Source: Calliphora vicina (Eukaryota; Arthropoda; Insecta; Diptera; Calliphoridae). Taken from it: a stretch of DNA of 64,000 nucleotides. Positions 48,046 to 59,615 of the stretch are shown here, piece after piece. Within the stretch, counting starts at the first letter, position 1. Each line of letters begins with the position of its first letter. The notes under the pieces are model-generated. The model made no database searches, was not told where the DNA came from, and saw only the letters and a list, made by a program, of their open reading frames with translations. Made by a program: the position numbers and the translations under genes. The stretch covers positions 66,861,747 to 66,925,746 of the forward strand of contig NC_088784.1 in NCBI RefSeq assembly GCF_958450345.1, read 5' to 3'.

Positions 48046-49780
48046 TCAAAAACTTGTTTTTCACTCAAAAAGTCACGGACTTATTGACCTGCCCTCATAT
48101 TTGAATGGTTTTAATTTACTCCTATCAATGATAAAACCCTGTTAAAGTGACAGATGCCAGTTAATTTAACTAGAACTGCTACCTACAATATAGGAACTAG
48201 CCACTTAAGTAGCTATTAGAAGATATATGTTGCAACATATATGCGTATTGAAAGTTCAACTAAAGTATAGTAATATTTTAATTAAAGAGTATTAGCATTA
48301 ACAAAATAACAACAATTGGCATTTAAAACAAATCTTAATAATCACAGTAATTAATTCTAAGAATACCTATCAATATTGAAAATATGACTAAAAATTTGTT
48401 ATTGCATCAACATTAACCTAAAACATTCCAACATAAGAATTTAATAATTTTCATTTCCAATAATTTCAAACTCAAATCAAGCGAATTTATCGATAAACAC
48501 CCATAGAAATTTATAATTGATTTTTTATGTAAAAGCATCCACGGCGTAGATAAATGTTTTATTTGTCGGTTATTTTTTGTTTTGCTTCTACAACTTTATT
48601 GGATTGTTTATTCAATCTGTTTTATTTAATTTGTTGTTAACTTTTTTGTCGAACTGACTGAAATAACAAATAAACAAGTGAATGGAAAATAAAAGAATCA
48701 AACTTTTCCTACTTACGATAAAAATCATTGAATGCCATATACTATAGTGTGGCAGTATATTATTTTCATTGGGATTAAGTGGATTTTCTATCTATTTGTG
48801 ATTGTGCCACAAGTGAAAATTTTTGTAGCTGTTTTTTTTTTCTTTTTTTTAAAAAAGTTTTTGTAAACTTTCAATATGTTGTCCTATAATGATGGATTTT
48901 TATGTTAAATAAACGAACAATGTGTTGTTGAAATTTGTTTGTTTTTTTTTCAATTATTGCTTTTTTTTATTTTGCAGTTCTCATAAGTCGATTGAAAAGT
49001 TGGTGTAAAAAAGTTTTTTTCTAAAATTGAAATAAACAAAGTCTATAAGCTACAATATTATCGGATTACAAAATAAAATACTCAATATCGATAAATACTA
49101 ACATATACAAATGCATGTTAACAAATAGTGATACAAACAAACATATAACAACAAATATATTCCTAGAATTAGGGGTCGGAAATAATAGAATTATTTACTC
49201 TGTTTTTATTGGAATATTTTTAAATATTCTATACAATAGTTCTGCCCTAATAGGTAAATATAGAGAATGTATATGTAAGTTAGTGTACTTCGTGATTCAC
49301 AATCTAAATTATCCTTTTCGTTGTAGCCTTTTCAATTTGTACATAAAGGTGGTCCTTATTTTGGACTTTGTCGATTTTCGATGATCCCAAATTTCATAAT
49401 TGTTCTTCGTCATCTAAAAACCAAATACTGAAAATTTAAGCAAAATCGGATAGTGATTAGAATAATATTTATTTAAACGAAAGAAAACAGTTGTTTTTAT
49501 ATGAAGTTTTGACAATATAAAACCCAGACGAATACGCACACAATTAAAATTTATTTCGATTTCTGAAAAGCTCTCATATCACTCTCTATCAGTTAGAATG
49601 ACTTTGCTTTTCTTATATATCCCGAACGAAACAGAAAAATTCACTCATTCAAACAGTAGTTCTAGACAAGATTTGCAAATTGCTATTATAAAGTCAATTA
49701 CAAAGCCAATAAATCGGATAATGGATCAGATTCAGGACCTCTCACTGAAACTGGTACGTTGTTTTTACCTCACATTAGTT
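48046..49780. other. AT-rich DNA, no gene
   Basis: Contains T-runs (48830-48850, 48945-48970) and an 89-codon frame without domain or splice context. No repeat terminus recognised. Confidence 0.45.
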
Positions 49781-49783
49781 TTT

Positions 49784-50990
49784 ATTTGTTATCTATATAT
49801 ATATAAAAGAGTAACGTTACTGACTGACTTATTCATCATCGCACAGCCCAAACGGCTCAAGCTAGAATCACGAAATTTTAACTGTGGGTTCCTCCCTCCC
49901 CAAAACGATCCGATAAGAAGGGATTTTTGGAAATTCGAACGTTTAGGGGGTAAAAAGGGTAAAAACGAGTAAATTCGGTAACCTTACATCTTCAAAACTA
50001 ATAAAGATACAAAAAAACTTAAAATTGCATGTTACTCCATTTAAAAAATAAGCTGACAGGTGTTTCGTACGAAATTCGAAACATTTAGGGGAGAAAACGG
50101 GTAAAAACTTTTGGTACTTTTTTTGCACCCTATGTATCTTTTAAACCAATAAACATAGAAACAAATTTTAAATCGTATTCTTTAATTATCAAAAAATAAA
50201 AACTATAAGTTTGGTACTTTTTGGAAATTCGAACCCTTAAGGGATAAAAATTGTGTTTATTTTTGGTACTTTTTCATAAAATATGTTTTTTTTTTATAAT
50301 CTGACATAGACATACGAATATTTTATAATGATCTCCCACCACGATACAGAAATTTATTTGAATAAAGTTTTACCAAAGCAATGGGGATAAAAAAGGTACC
50401 AAAAAGGGGATAAAATCGGGAAAATACATTTTATTTGAAATTATTAAGCCAATTTTGATAATTTTTTTAACATTGGTTCCTGGATTCATACAAAAATTAA
50501 CTAACAGGGTGTTATTTGGAACTCGAGTACCAAAGTGTATATTGGGCCAAATCCGGGTAAACAGTTTGGTACTTTTTTTAAAGCATGTCTTTTTATTTTA
50601 ATATTTTGAGACATGTCCGTAGCATAAACAATTTTGGCAAAATGGATTATTTTTAAAATTCGAACTTGAGGGGTGTTCGAGGAAGAAGAGGGAAATTAGT
50701 ACTATTCTCCTAATGGTACTTTTTTAATATTTTAAATTATTTCACTTATCGACATTAAAGTTAGCCAATTTGTATCTGAATGAAGTTTGTGTTAGGCATA
50801 GGGTACAATATTTAGGTACCAAAATGTGAGAACTGAACTATAGGTACTTTTTTATTCATCTAATGGTACTTTTTGAATTTTATACGACAATGGACTTAGA
50901 AACATGAAATTTTTAGGGGTAGACTATTTGGTACTTTTTCTTTAATCGAATGGTACTTTTTACGTCAGTCGTGCTAAAGTGTTGTGTTAG
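49784..50990 (+). repeat. Dispersed-repeat element with recurrent GGTACTTTTT motif
   Basis: It starts TATCTATATATATATAAAAG then 'taacgttactgactgactta' and 'cacagcccaaacggctcaagctagaa', the style of Helitron-like 5' ends. About nine GGTACTTTTT copies follow (50113, 50213, 50265, 50568, 50715, 50844, 50864, 50931, 50950), plus inverted GTACCAAAA words. 'ggaaattcgaac' recurs at 49930, 50224 and nearby. No protein. I cannot see a CTRR end with hairpin, so the class is unproven. Confidence 0.5.
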
Positions 50991-51059
50991 TGCTTAATGA
51001 AAATAAAGTACGATTTATAAAGTTGTATGAAAAATAAACTATCTTTTAATCCTTTGGCT

Positions 51060-52035
51060 TAAAAATTAAATATTTTTAACGAACCCTGGGAGCCGCGAGC
51101 TCTAACCCAGCATAAAGTGGTAAAACACGTCGTTACAACCTCCAAGCTTAAAGAGAAAGGTCGTAACAAAGGCTATGGATATAAGACAACTAACGACACA
51201 TAGAAAAAGTCGAACGTATATGTACGTCAAAGGTAGACAACATACGACAAGAGGGAAATCAAACTTCCAACAATGCTTGATGATAAACATTTAATGTCTA
51301 AGGCGATTATCAAGCTCGATGCGACTTGGAAGGAAATACCACATTCAGGCACTACGTAACATTTTAACCTGTAGAAGATTACTTCTTTGACGAAAAAGCC
51401 TACCTATAGTAGAGGAAAATAGGATGGATCCAACTTAAGGAATAAGAAAGGAGTTGAGTTCCTTTACATTACTTATTGGCACAGGAGGTGCTTCCATGTA
51501 AACTTAATTACTTGCTTTCAGCTCACCACTGGCCCTTTGGTTGTATGTCTTATCCTGGAATCATGCACTAATACATGGGTTATTAAAAGACTCTGTTTTA
51601 TTATTACAGATAATCTTTGAAGACAAATTGGACTTAGCCAGTATGATTCACAGACGAATAAAAACATGTATATAATGGGAATGAAGACTAATTTGTGCAC
51701 TAAATTTTCAAGTGGCCACTCCCATTGGAAAAATTTTTCAATATTTCAGGCGGATATTTATGTGATTTTCAGTTTCGATAGATATTAATTGAGGAGAGAG
51801 TTTAGTGGTACAAGTATTCTTGTAATGACAAATATCCAGGTTTTGATCATCTCCTCATCATATGAGACAAGGTCGGGAGTTGTAATGGACAGTAATACTT
51901 TTACTGAACTAGATGGGTACAACCGATTGTTTGTACAAACGGAGGATTCGAGGAACTTCTGTGGGACCGTGATTCTTCAATAGTATCCGGATTCTGTGTT
52001 CGGTTAGAGTTTTATCGACATTGGGGTGCTATGTA
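51060..52035. other. Second GC-richer island, unclassified
   Basis: 'cctgggagccgcgagctctaaccc' marks the edge (51084-51108). The sequence stays mixed in composition for about 1 kb, with open frames at 51102, 51518 and 51789, none of which I recognise. It resembles the 35641-36545 island in texture and could be a decayed retroelement region. Confidence 0.4.
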
Positions 52036-53332
52036 TGGGTTTAGACAAGCTAAGTGATTAAATGTCCCAAAAAGTAATCTTGGCAAACTTGATCCTAAGT
52101 GCATGAAAATGTAAATTTTCCATTAACTTTCAATAATTGAAACATATAGTGGTACAATCAAACTTTTTTTACCTCCAGTACATTATAGGGTTCAAAATAT
52201 AATCATCTAACATCGTACAATATTTATTCGTAGCTTATCAGTGTACACTATTTAGTAATCAAACATTTATTATGCCAAACATTTTAGTTTAAGCATTTTA
52301 AATAAATGAAAATTGTTGATGAAACTATGAGATAGTAAAGCGATACGAAATCTGGTGTTTATATAAAATACTCTACAAAAATTTATACAAAATTTGTTAA
52401 TTTATATTTTCTTAATTTTATCATGTGGTATGGACGAATATATATCCATAGCCAATATTTATTAGAGTACATAAAATGGCAATGACATTTTGATGTATTA
52501 AAGTTTAAGCCAAAAAAACAAAAAGGAAATATGTAAAGTAAATTGGTACTTGAGGCTTACACCCAATTGTTGTACAATGTACGTGTATAAAGTACATGTG
52601 ATACTTATAGTTACATATGAGTATTTAGGGCTTAAGGTAAAACTTGTATGTACATTAGATATGCCCTTAAAAAATAGACTGCAAAATGTAAGTGCAAATG
52701 GATAAATATAACCTGTGCCGAAAATCGATTGAAAGTTGGGTAAATAATGGTACTTTTTGGATATCTTAAAAAAAATAACAAAGTTATTCGAGTTTTCTCT
52801 GACCATATTTTGAGCAAAAAGTACTAGTTTACTCATATTTTACTGTCCAGAATATAGTTGTTTACATTACTTTTGCATGCAAAACATTGTGTAAATAATA
52901 CACAATATGCCCTTTTTATTGAATATATGACGATGAAACATGTTACTAACTAAGTTTTTTTTTAACTCAATAAGATTAATTTCAAATGATTAAAAAATAT
53001 TATTTAAATATAATTTTTTTTTAAGATATCCAAAAAAAGAATCTCTTCTAAATTTCGTATATATCGCGATGTCGAGACAAGATATTTTGAATTTAATTGT
53101 TAAAATTCACGTTTAAGAGAATTACTTATAGTAACAGCGTTGATAAATATTTGTTGAAAATGTGCGAATACACTTAATTGTGAATTAATTCGAAAAGAAA
53201 TAATCGATTTTTATGATCGATATCTCATTTTGTTGCTATTATATGTGGCTTTGAATAAAGCAATCAGCCTGAAATTATTCTGCCGTAAACGATTTTTCAT
53301 GAGTTTTTTAAAACCAAAAAATTTGCTATATA
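52036..53332. other. AT-rich DNA, no gene
   Basis: A single further AATGGTACTTTTTGG lies at 52747. The minus frames at 52498-52836 overlap each other and show no domain. Confidence 0.5.
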
Positions 53333-54515
53333 TTTATACCCTTCACCTTCGTGAGAAGGGTATATATTAGGGTACTCAATTAATCGGGTTTCTGATTTAA
53401 TCGGTTAATCGAGCAAATAATTAATCGAGGTTTAGATTTAAAATTGAAAAGAAAAACAAGAATTTTGTTTACTTATATAAGCATTTTGTTAATAAAAAGA
53501 ATAAAAACACAAAAAACAAACAAAACACAACATTTCAACAAAACAATAAATAAACATGTGAGTTTTTTTTAGGATTTTATTGATATCTTCTGAAATAATC
53601 TTTTTTAAAAAAAGAATATAATTTAAATGATTTCTTTTAAACGTTTTTTTTTAGTTTTAATAAAACTTGAATTGAAAAAACTCTCTCTATTGCTAGAAGG
53701 GAATGTTTTCGAGTTGAAAAATAAATATATATATATTTATATTTCTATATAAAGTTCAAAAAAAACAAATTTCGGTTAATCGGTTAATCGACACAAATTA
53801 ATCGGTTTATTTGTTATTTGAAAATTGTCAATTTTGAATTATTCGAACATTAACAGATCGCAATTATTCGGTTAACCGATTTACGGTTAATCGATTGAAT
53901 ACCCTAGTATATATAGGTTTATCATTCCGTTTGTAATTTCCACAATATAATTTTCCCACCCTATAAAGTATATGTATTCTTGATCCTTATAGATAGCGGA
54001 GTCGATTAAACCATGTCCGACTGTCTGTTGAAATCAAATTTCCGAAGCCCCTAAATAACTTACATACACGATTCATACATCAATATCTCCGAAATTCTTC
54101 CGACTCGTTTGCTGTTTAAAATCAAGAAAATCGGTCCACAAATGACTAAGATATAAGAAAAGAAAAACAAGACAACATCGATTTTTGACCTATTTTTTTG
54201 CCTATATCTGGATTACTAAGTCATTATTATAGACAATATGGACATCTAATGATAGATATTTCAACGACCTTTGCAACGACATATATAAGTTTGATCGAAA
54301 AAATATTTTTTAACCCGAATTTTTTTTTCACCAAAAGTTTTGTTTTCGCTAAATATTAAAAAAGAAATTACAAAACAAAAAAAAAAAAAATTAAAAAAAA
54401 AATTTTAAAAAACAATTTGAAATTTTTTTTTCCAAAAAATGAAAAAAAAATTGTTTACCTAAAAATATTAAAAAATTTTATTTTTAATTATAATTTGGTG
54501 TAGTTCTCTTACTTG
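53333..54515 (+). repeat. REP-B copy split by a hAT element
   Basis: TATACCCTTCACCTTCGTGA with its hairpin partner GAAGGGTATATA starts the repeat. After the nested element it resumes at 53907. The core CACCCTATAAAGTATATGTA and GGAGTCGATTAAACCATGTC (53953-54020) is followed by GACTGTCTG and the long tail to 'aatttggtgtagttctcttac' (54490-54512). Confidence 0.8.
53368..53906. mobile_element. hAT-type MITE, 539 bp, TSD GTATATAT
   Basis: Ends TAGGGTACTCAATTAATCGG and inverted TAGGGTATTCAATCGATTAA are flanked by exact GTATATAT (53360-53367, 53907-53914). Tandem CGGTTAATCG motifs sit at both ends, similar to the AACCGGTTAA motifs of the 20002 element, suggesting related transposases. Confidence 0.9.
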
Positions 54516-55105
54516 CTTTTGCTTCAATTTGTTATATTAACTCCGAAACTACTGGGCCGATTGAAACGCAATATATAAACGGATTAAAGTCTAAATCTCA
54601 ACATTTCTAAGTTTATTTTCATAACATCGGATTGACTCTTTTTGAGTTATTATTAATTATTTATAATTTTATATTTTTAATTTTTTATTTTTCTTAAACA
54701 TTTTTTAAAAAAAAACCTCTCCATATAATTTCAAATTTGGACCATATCTGTACTAATGGAACGACAATACATCAAAATTGTGTAGTTGTTTAAAAAGTTT
54801 GTAAAATTTGTTCGATTTTGTTGCCCTGTGTAATTGTTGCTGATAGCTAACTTATTTATCCAAAACTATGTTGAATTGGTAAAACGTATTGGTTCAAATT
54901 ACATGAAAACTTTGTTTGAACTTACCAACATACAAATTTTTATCGCGATAACAGTTAAATGCATGAATCTGAAAATATAAAACTATTCAAATCGGGTGTA
55001 CCAGAAAATTGTTTTTATACAAAACCCACAACAATTGGATCCCTTATTGTATTAGTTGTTGGTGTATAAAATTCGACACTGCCGAATATAACATTCATTC
55101 ATATT
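54516..55105 (+). repeat. Further mini-me-like tail
   Basis: 'aactccgaaactactgggccgattgaaacgcaat' (54539-54572) through 'ttggtgtataaaattcgacactgccgaatataac' (55058-55091). The CGAC..GCCGAAT end is a decayed version of the REP-B terminal hairpin. Confidence 0.55.
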
Positions 55106-55734
55106 TCTTTTTCAGTAGTTAATTCACCAAAGTTTCAATTGATTCATTGTCCTTCAAGCTTATTATTTGCATCAATCAATTTAAATTAAAGTATGTATAT
55201 CACTATATAGCTGTCAAGGTAAATTATATGTATACAATGAAATATATCAACATATTAAATTCCTCTCAAAGTATATTCACATATTCATCAATAATAATTA
55301 TAATCTTAAAATGGCTTCTGCGTAAGTGCGTATATGAGTATTTTAAATACATAAGTACATAAAATACGTATAATGTTTTTAATCTCTTAATACTTTTCTT
55401 TACGAAATTATTATTAATAATAATAATAATAATAATTTTCTTTTGTTTTTATAACCATTTTGGGCAAGCAGTTTTTAATTAAACATTTTATGAACTGTAC
55501 TTAATCTCATACTCATAAATATATATACAAGAGAACTTAAACTCAGTAAACATTCTGTTTTGCTATCAAATGGATAATGACTTTAAACCAGGGGAGTTCA
55601 TTTTTAATTTGCGAAATCCGTTTATTCTCAAATTGTTCTCAAACCTTGATATCAAAAGTATTATTAATAAGGATTGCAATCTTTAAATTAAATATGCGGA
55701 ATATGAATAAACTGCATGTATATTTGTAGGAATT
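55106..55734. other. AT-rich DNA with an (AAT)n microsatellite
   Basis: (AAT)n at 55413-55434. No gene. Confidence 0.6.
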
Positions 55735-55870
55735 TTAAAGGGTGCCGGAATATTGTGACACTATGTCTCAAAGTTAAGTGGTGACAATTAGAGCCAAATC
55801 GGACAATGATTTCGGGAATCGCATCGAGGTAAAAGGTAAGATATAAGCAAATCCCTAAGGATCATGCCCA
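55735..55870 (+). repeat. Orphan arm of the 46836-type hAT foldback
   Basis: 'gggtgccggaatattgtgacacta', then 'gagccaaatcggacaatgattt' and 'cgcatcgaggtaaaag', matches 46859-46965. No partner arm nearby. Confidence 0.75.
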
Positions 55871-55884
55871 GTTCCTCAAGAGGT

Positions 55885-57660
55885 CCTTCACATGTCGGAA
55901 ATGGGTTCAGTGCAGAACCAACTTGACGCACGAATGAACGAATCCACAGTAGATAGATCCACTAAGCTGTGCAAAAAAGGACCACCTATTATGGAAGTCC
56001 GAGCCACCGATAGATCAGGGCAAAGACAGAGGATATGTTCAACCGTTTCCTACTCGTCTTCATCTACAAAAGTCGTTGTATGGAGTGTGAAGTCTCCTAG
56101 CATGCGTACCAATCAAGCAGTAAGTACGGATATCAAAAATCGCAGCCTAGCCCGTGATAGCCTCGTGAGTGACAATGACCTATGATGGTCAAAAGCGGGC
56201 TATCTGAACCTCGATATCGAGTAATTTTTCAGACTATACCATCGGAGCTGAACAGTCTCAAACAATTGACGCTGTATGAGTTATTTACAGCAGGATACCA
56301 GTTCATGTGAAATAGTATTTCCAAGTACTCCGGAGTGACTTGGCACCCAGAATAACTCCAAGTTAGAATGTCTCGCCATCTCGTAAAGATATACCCGGCA
56401 TTCATGTACCAATGTGGGTGTTGAGTAGACACCAGAGAGGGATTTGATAGCAGACTTAATGTCAGTACAGATTCGGATATTCAAACCAAGTAACTTATAG
56501 TACTTCACCCAGTGTAGCGCCCTTTTATGGATGAAATCTCAGCTTCAGTAGTCAATGTTCACAGGAAGATAAAATATACATCCCAAAATAGACGCATGGC
56601 CGATATAGTCGGACCTCCATACTCATATGAGATCAGCCGGTAGCTAGTGTAGCACCCGTAATCATTAGTGCAGAAATTCGCAGGATTTTCTCAATCATCC
56701 CGCAGTAGTCAGATTTACTAAGAGCCTTCCACCATACTAGTACTACATACATTAGTATGGGCTTTACCACCATGTAAAAAACCTTTCCGCAGTCCTAGGG
56801 CTAATTCCCCAGGTCTTTCCAATGGTCCTGTTACAGGCATAAATAGCGATAGCCGACTTAGATGCTCTCGCTTAGATATTCGGGCTCCAGGATAGCTTAG
56901 AGTCTAGAATGATTCCTAGATACTTCGCACTATACGAGTTCAACTGCGTTAAGGCGCGGTAATGGGAACGAAGGAATTTTATAGGTTCTTGAAAAGAGCA
57001 CAAGCTCTGTTTTCCCAGGATTCACACCAAGTCTACTAGCAGTGCTCCACTGGCTAAGTGAACTAAGTGAAGTTTGTAGGCATTGTGATAATGTGTCGAA
57101 ATGTTTCCCAGAAAAGGCTGCAGCAGCATCATCAGCATATGCGACAGTTTTGCAATTCATTCCACAAGAGTGTCGAAAGAATCCCTTAATGTGGAGTGCC
57201 TCGGTTCGCTAATCTAAACATAGTAGCAGTCCCCATAGAAGAAATAATGACGCTATTTGTCAGAAGTCTGCCTATCGTCTATGGCGTCACATTTTTAAAG
57301 GCCTCTTCAATATCCAGGAAGGCCACCAATGCATATTCTTTCTGATAGAGTGATTTTCCGACAGAGTGTAGAGCATAGAGAAAATATACATAGAGCGGAA
57401 ACTCGAAAAAAACCTCAAAGAAAAAAATTACTCAAATAAGTTACACATACGAATCTTGTTTATGTTTTCACCTACTAATACATTCTCAGCACTTAGGTTT
57501 TTGACAACTGAGTTAGGTCTTTGACAGGAGAGTTTCCGCTCTATGTATATTTTCTCTATGGTGTAGAGAAAATATACATAGAGTAGGCATATTGTAGGCA
57601 TGCTGAGGTTAGGTCTTCAAGAGGAAGGAGGATAGACTAATAGGCAATTTTTGAAGAATT
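55885..57660 (-). pseudogene. LOA/I-like non-LTR retrotransposon: reverse transcriptase and RNase H remnants
   Basis: Read on the minus strand from 57660. YALVAFLDIEEAFKNV (first RT catalytic-Asp block, about 57280-57340) is followed by NRGTPH and GILSTLLWN with a stop between. A deletion then brings CKTVAYADD, the YADD catalytic box (about 57125-57155), next to it. LGVNPGKTELVLFSRTYK and KYLGIILDSKLSW (56890-57020), then KTWGISPRT and ILMYVVLVWWKALSKSDYC follow. After a damaged linker, RNase H begins: ICTDIKSAIKSLSG, ECRVYLYEMARHSNLELFWV, PSHSGVLGN (56281-56480), in two frames. C-terminal VEHILCLCPDL lies near 56040. Stops, shifts and a MITE (57374-57560) make it inactive. RNase H after RT excludes most Jockey elements. 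Confidence 0.85.
57374..57560. mobile_element. 187-bp hAT MITE, TSD GTGTAGAG
   Basis: Perfect 31-bp inverted ends starting CATAGAGAAAATATACATAG are flanked by GTGTAGAG (57366-57373, 57561-57568). The insertion lies upstream of the RT catalytic region in the LOA-like element. Confidence 0.92.
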
Positions 57661-58220
57661 ATTTTAGTGATTGTACACAGAAAGAAATAAAAGTTAATTT
57701 TCTGTTTTCTTTATATATTGTACAAGTTCGAGACTCGTTTTTATGATTTCAGCATGTCCTCGGATATTAAATCTTATAGAAAAACCATTTTTTATGCGAG
57801 GTTACAAAGGGAATAACTAATTCAGTAATCCTACCACAACTTCGATGGTTGATATTAGAAAATTCCCAGAAATAGAGAAGAATTAAACTACACTTTATTA
57901 AGTTTTTCTCGTTCTCTTTGTCTTTAACTTTCTCATGTAAAATGTCATTGACAGATCACAACTACCACTGACTGCTATTGCAACAACAACAACTACAAGT
58001 GCAATAGCAATTATAATGGGGAGGAAGGTGACAATAATGGAATAACTAAGTAAAAAAAAATACCCAAACATACACACATGAATATTTATGTGAGTGGAAA
58101 TGTAAGTTAGTTGTTTTTTTGTGTAAATGCAGGAGAGTTTGTTGGAAAGGGAAGTCTGTGTTAGAGATTTCAATAACCAAGAGTAATAAAAAAGGTTGAT
58201 AAATGAAAATCCGCACAAAC
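57661..58220. other. Unassigned DNA
   Basis: A 112-codon minus frame (57898-58236) is hydrophobic, with a CAACAACAAC-derived Val run (VVVVVA). No homology or splice signal recognised, probably chance. It may be intronic to the exon at 58918. Confidence 0.4.
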
Positions 58221-58223
58221 ATA

Positions 58224-58710
58224 TGGGCAATTCCATGTCATCGTACGTGACATTTGTACGCCCATAGAGTGGAATAGATTTTGGAAGAATATTTAAGTTC
58301 CATTCAGAGGGTACTATATTTTATAAAAATGATAGGGACTTTCGATACATTGTTGTTCAAAATATCGAGCGAAATAGGGATATACCGAACATGACATAAA
58401 ACGGAATTCATTTTGAGGTACATGTAAAAATATGCGAAAACTTGCGAATCGTGAGAGGCGTTATCTTTCTTTTAATATCTTAACCAAATACTTTTCCTCT
58501 ACAATCCATCATATTTAAATCAAAATAATGTCGGCTCTTAGTTTTCGCCGTCATTTGAGCCTAAAACATAATAAACACAATACTGTAATAAGCTCTAAAT
58601 ACCTTCACATAGTAAAATTTTAGTAATTTCTCATATTAAAATCATCTTGAAAAAAGTTTACAGGGTTTTGGTTTTTTCAGTTGTGGTTGTCATTCTCGTG
58701 GAATTGCCCA
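58224..58710. mobile_element. 487-bp MITE, TGGGCAATTCCA ends, TA target
   Basis: TGGGCAATTCCATG and inverted TGGGCAATTCCACG are flanked by TA (58222-58223, 58711-58712). No coding content. Consistent with a Tc1/mariner-type MITE. Confidence 0.85.
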
Positions 58711-58917
58711 TATGTGTGAGTGAATGTGTTTATGTGTGTAATACACACTGTGTATGTATATGCCATCCATAAATTGAAAGATTTTATTGTTGTTGTTGCT
58801 GCTGATGCTGCTTCTGCTGTTTAACCCATCATCGGTATTTTAAGCAGACAACAAAGGATTTGTTGTTGTCGCAATATTTTTTCTATTTCTTTTATTATTT
58901 TTTTTTTCTCCCCCTAG
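58711..58917 (+). other. Low-complexity stretch and candidate splice acceptor
   Basis: A TTGTTGTTGTTGCTGCTG-type repeat (58785-58817) and then a long pyrimidine tract ending TTTCTCCCCCTAG at 58917, a textbook 3' splice site. Confidence 0.5.
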
Positions 58918-59085
58918 CTTGACTATGTGTCAACGTATGGCTTACGAGTACAAATTGAAAATGCTTTTGGTGACACTGAAGTACGAACAGAAGAAATCGC
59001 TGGAAAAAAAATCAAACAGAAAATAACTTCCGGTTATAAAAAGGAAAGAAAACATAAACGGAAATACATACCCATACATGTATAA
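58918..59085 (+). CDS. Candidate terminal coding exon of an unidentified gene
   Basis: Directly after the strong acceptor, 55 open codons read LDYVSTYGLRVQIENAFGDT, then EVRTEEIAGKKIKQKITSGY, and a Lys/Arg-rich tail to TAA 59083-59085. The Y-x-LRV-x-x-EN-x-FG pattern resembles the last strands of a fibronectin type III domain, and the composition is unlike the AT-rich chance frames around it. No partner exon was found in the 5' direction, and no donor is needed if this is the last exon. An alternative donor (GAAGTACGA near 58981) is weak. Overall support is moderate, and function unknown. Confidence 0.4.
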   Translation, partial: LDYVSTYGLRVQIENAFGDTEVRTEEIAGKKIKQKITSGYKKERKHKRKYIPIHV

Positions 59086-59612
59086 ATAAAATTACACTAC
59101 ATGGGCAACCTACACTATATTATTAGGAGACAAGAATTGTTGGAAAGAACTGAAACACATAAAATTGCAAAGTGTACATTCATATGAGGAGACAAAATCA
59201 AAATACAATCTACAACAGCAGCTAAAAGCACCATTAAAACTGAGTAGAATCTCAAACCAGTTAGTTGATTGTCTGATTGGTCATGATAGAACACACATAC
59301 GTTGTTTTTAGGAAATTCTAAATGGAAAGACATTGCAAATAAATTTGCATTTTTACTGTAGTAAAAATATATATATTTGAGAACAGTTTTTTCTGACTTC
59401 CAGTTATCATGGGTTAATGAAGTCCTAGTAAAAACATATACATATATTATTTCTTTTAATAGTTATGGTACCAATATTGTTCTTAACTAACAAATTATTC
59501 TATACTTTTAATAATTTTCAATCTTTGGAAAAAAAAATAAAAAATAACATTGTTTGACATTTTTTTTTTCCAAAATCAAAAACTTTTTCAACTTTTTTTC
59601 CTCAAAATGAAG
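59086..59612. other. AT-rich DNA, possibly 3' UTR of the candidate exon
   Basis: An AATAAA lies at 59085-59090 just after the stop. The rest has nothing recognisable. Confidence 0.4.
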
Positions 59613-59615
59613 TTA

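Noticed and set aside
49784..49850. Helitron 5' end
   Set aside because: The TATATATA/GACTGACT text is Helitron-like but I found no CTRR end with hairpin and no Rep/helicase.
49598..49972. 124-codon frame as a gene
   Set aside because: Its second half is read through the GGTACTTTTT dispersed repeat; no domain recognised.
57898..58236. 112-codon minus frame with hydrophobic segment as a membrane protein
   Set aside because: The hydrophobic run comes from a CAACAACAAC-type tract and T-rich DNA; no splice or domain support.
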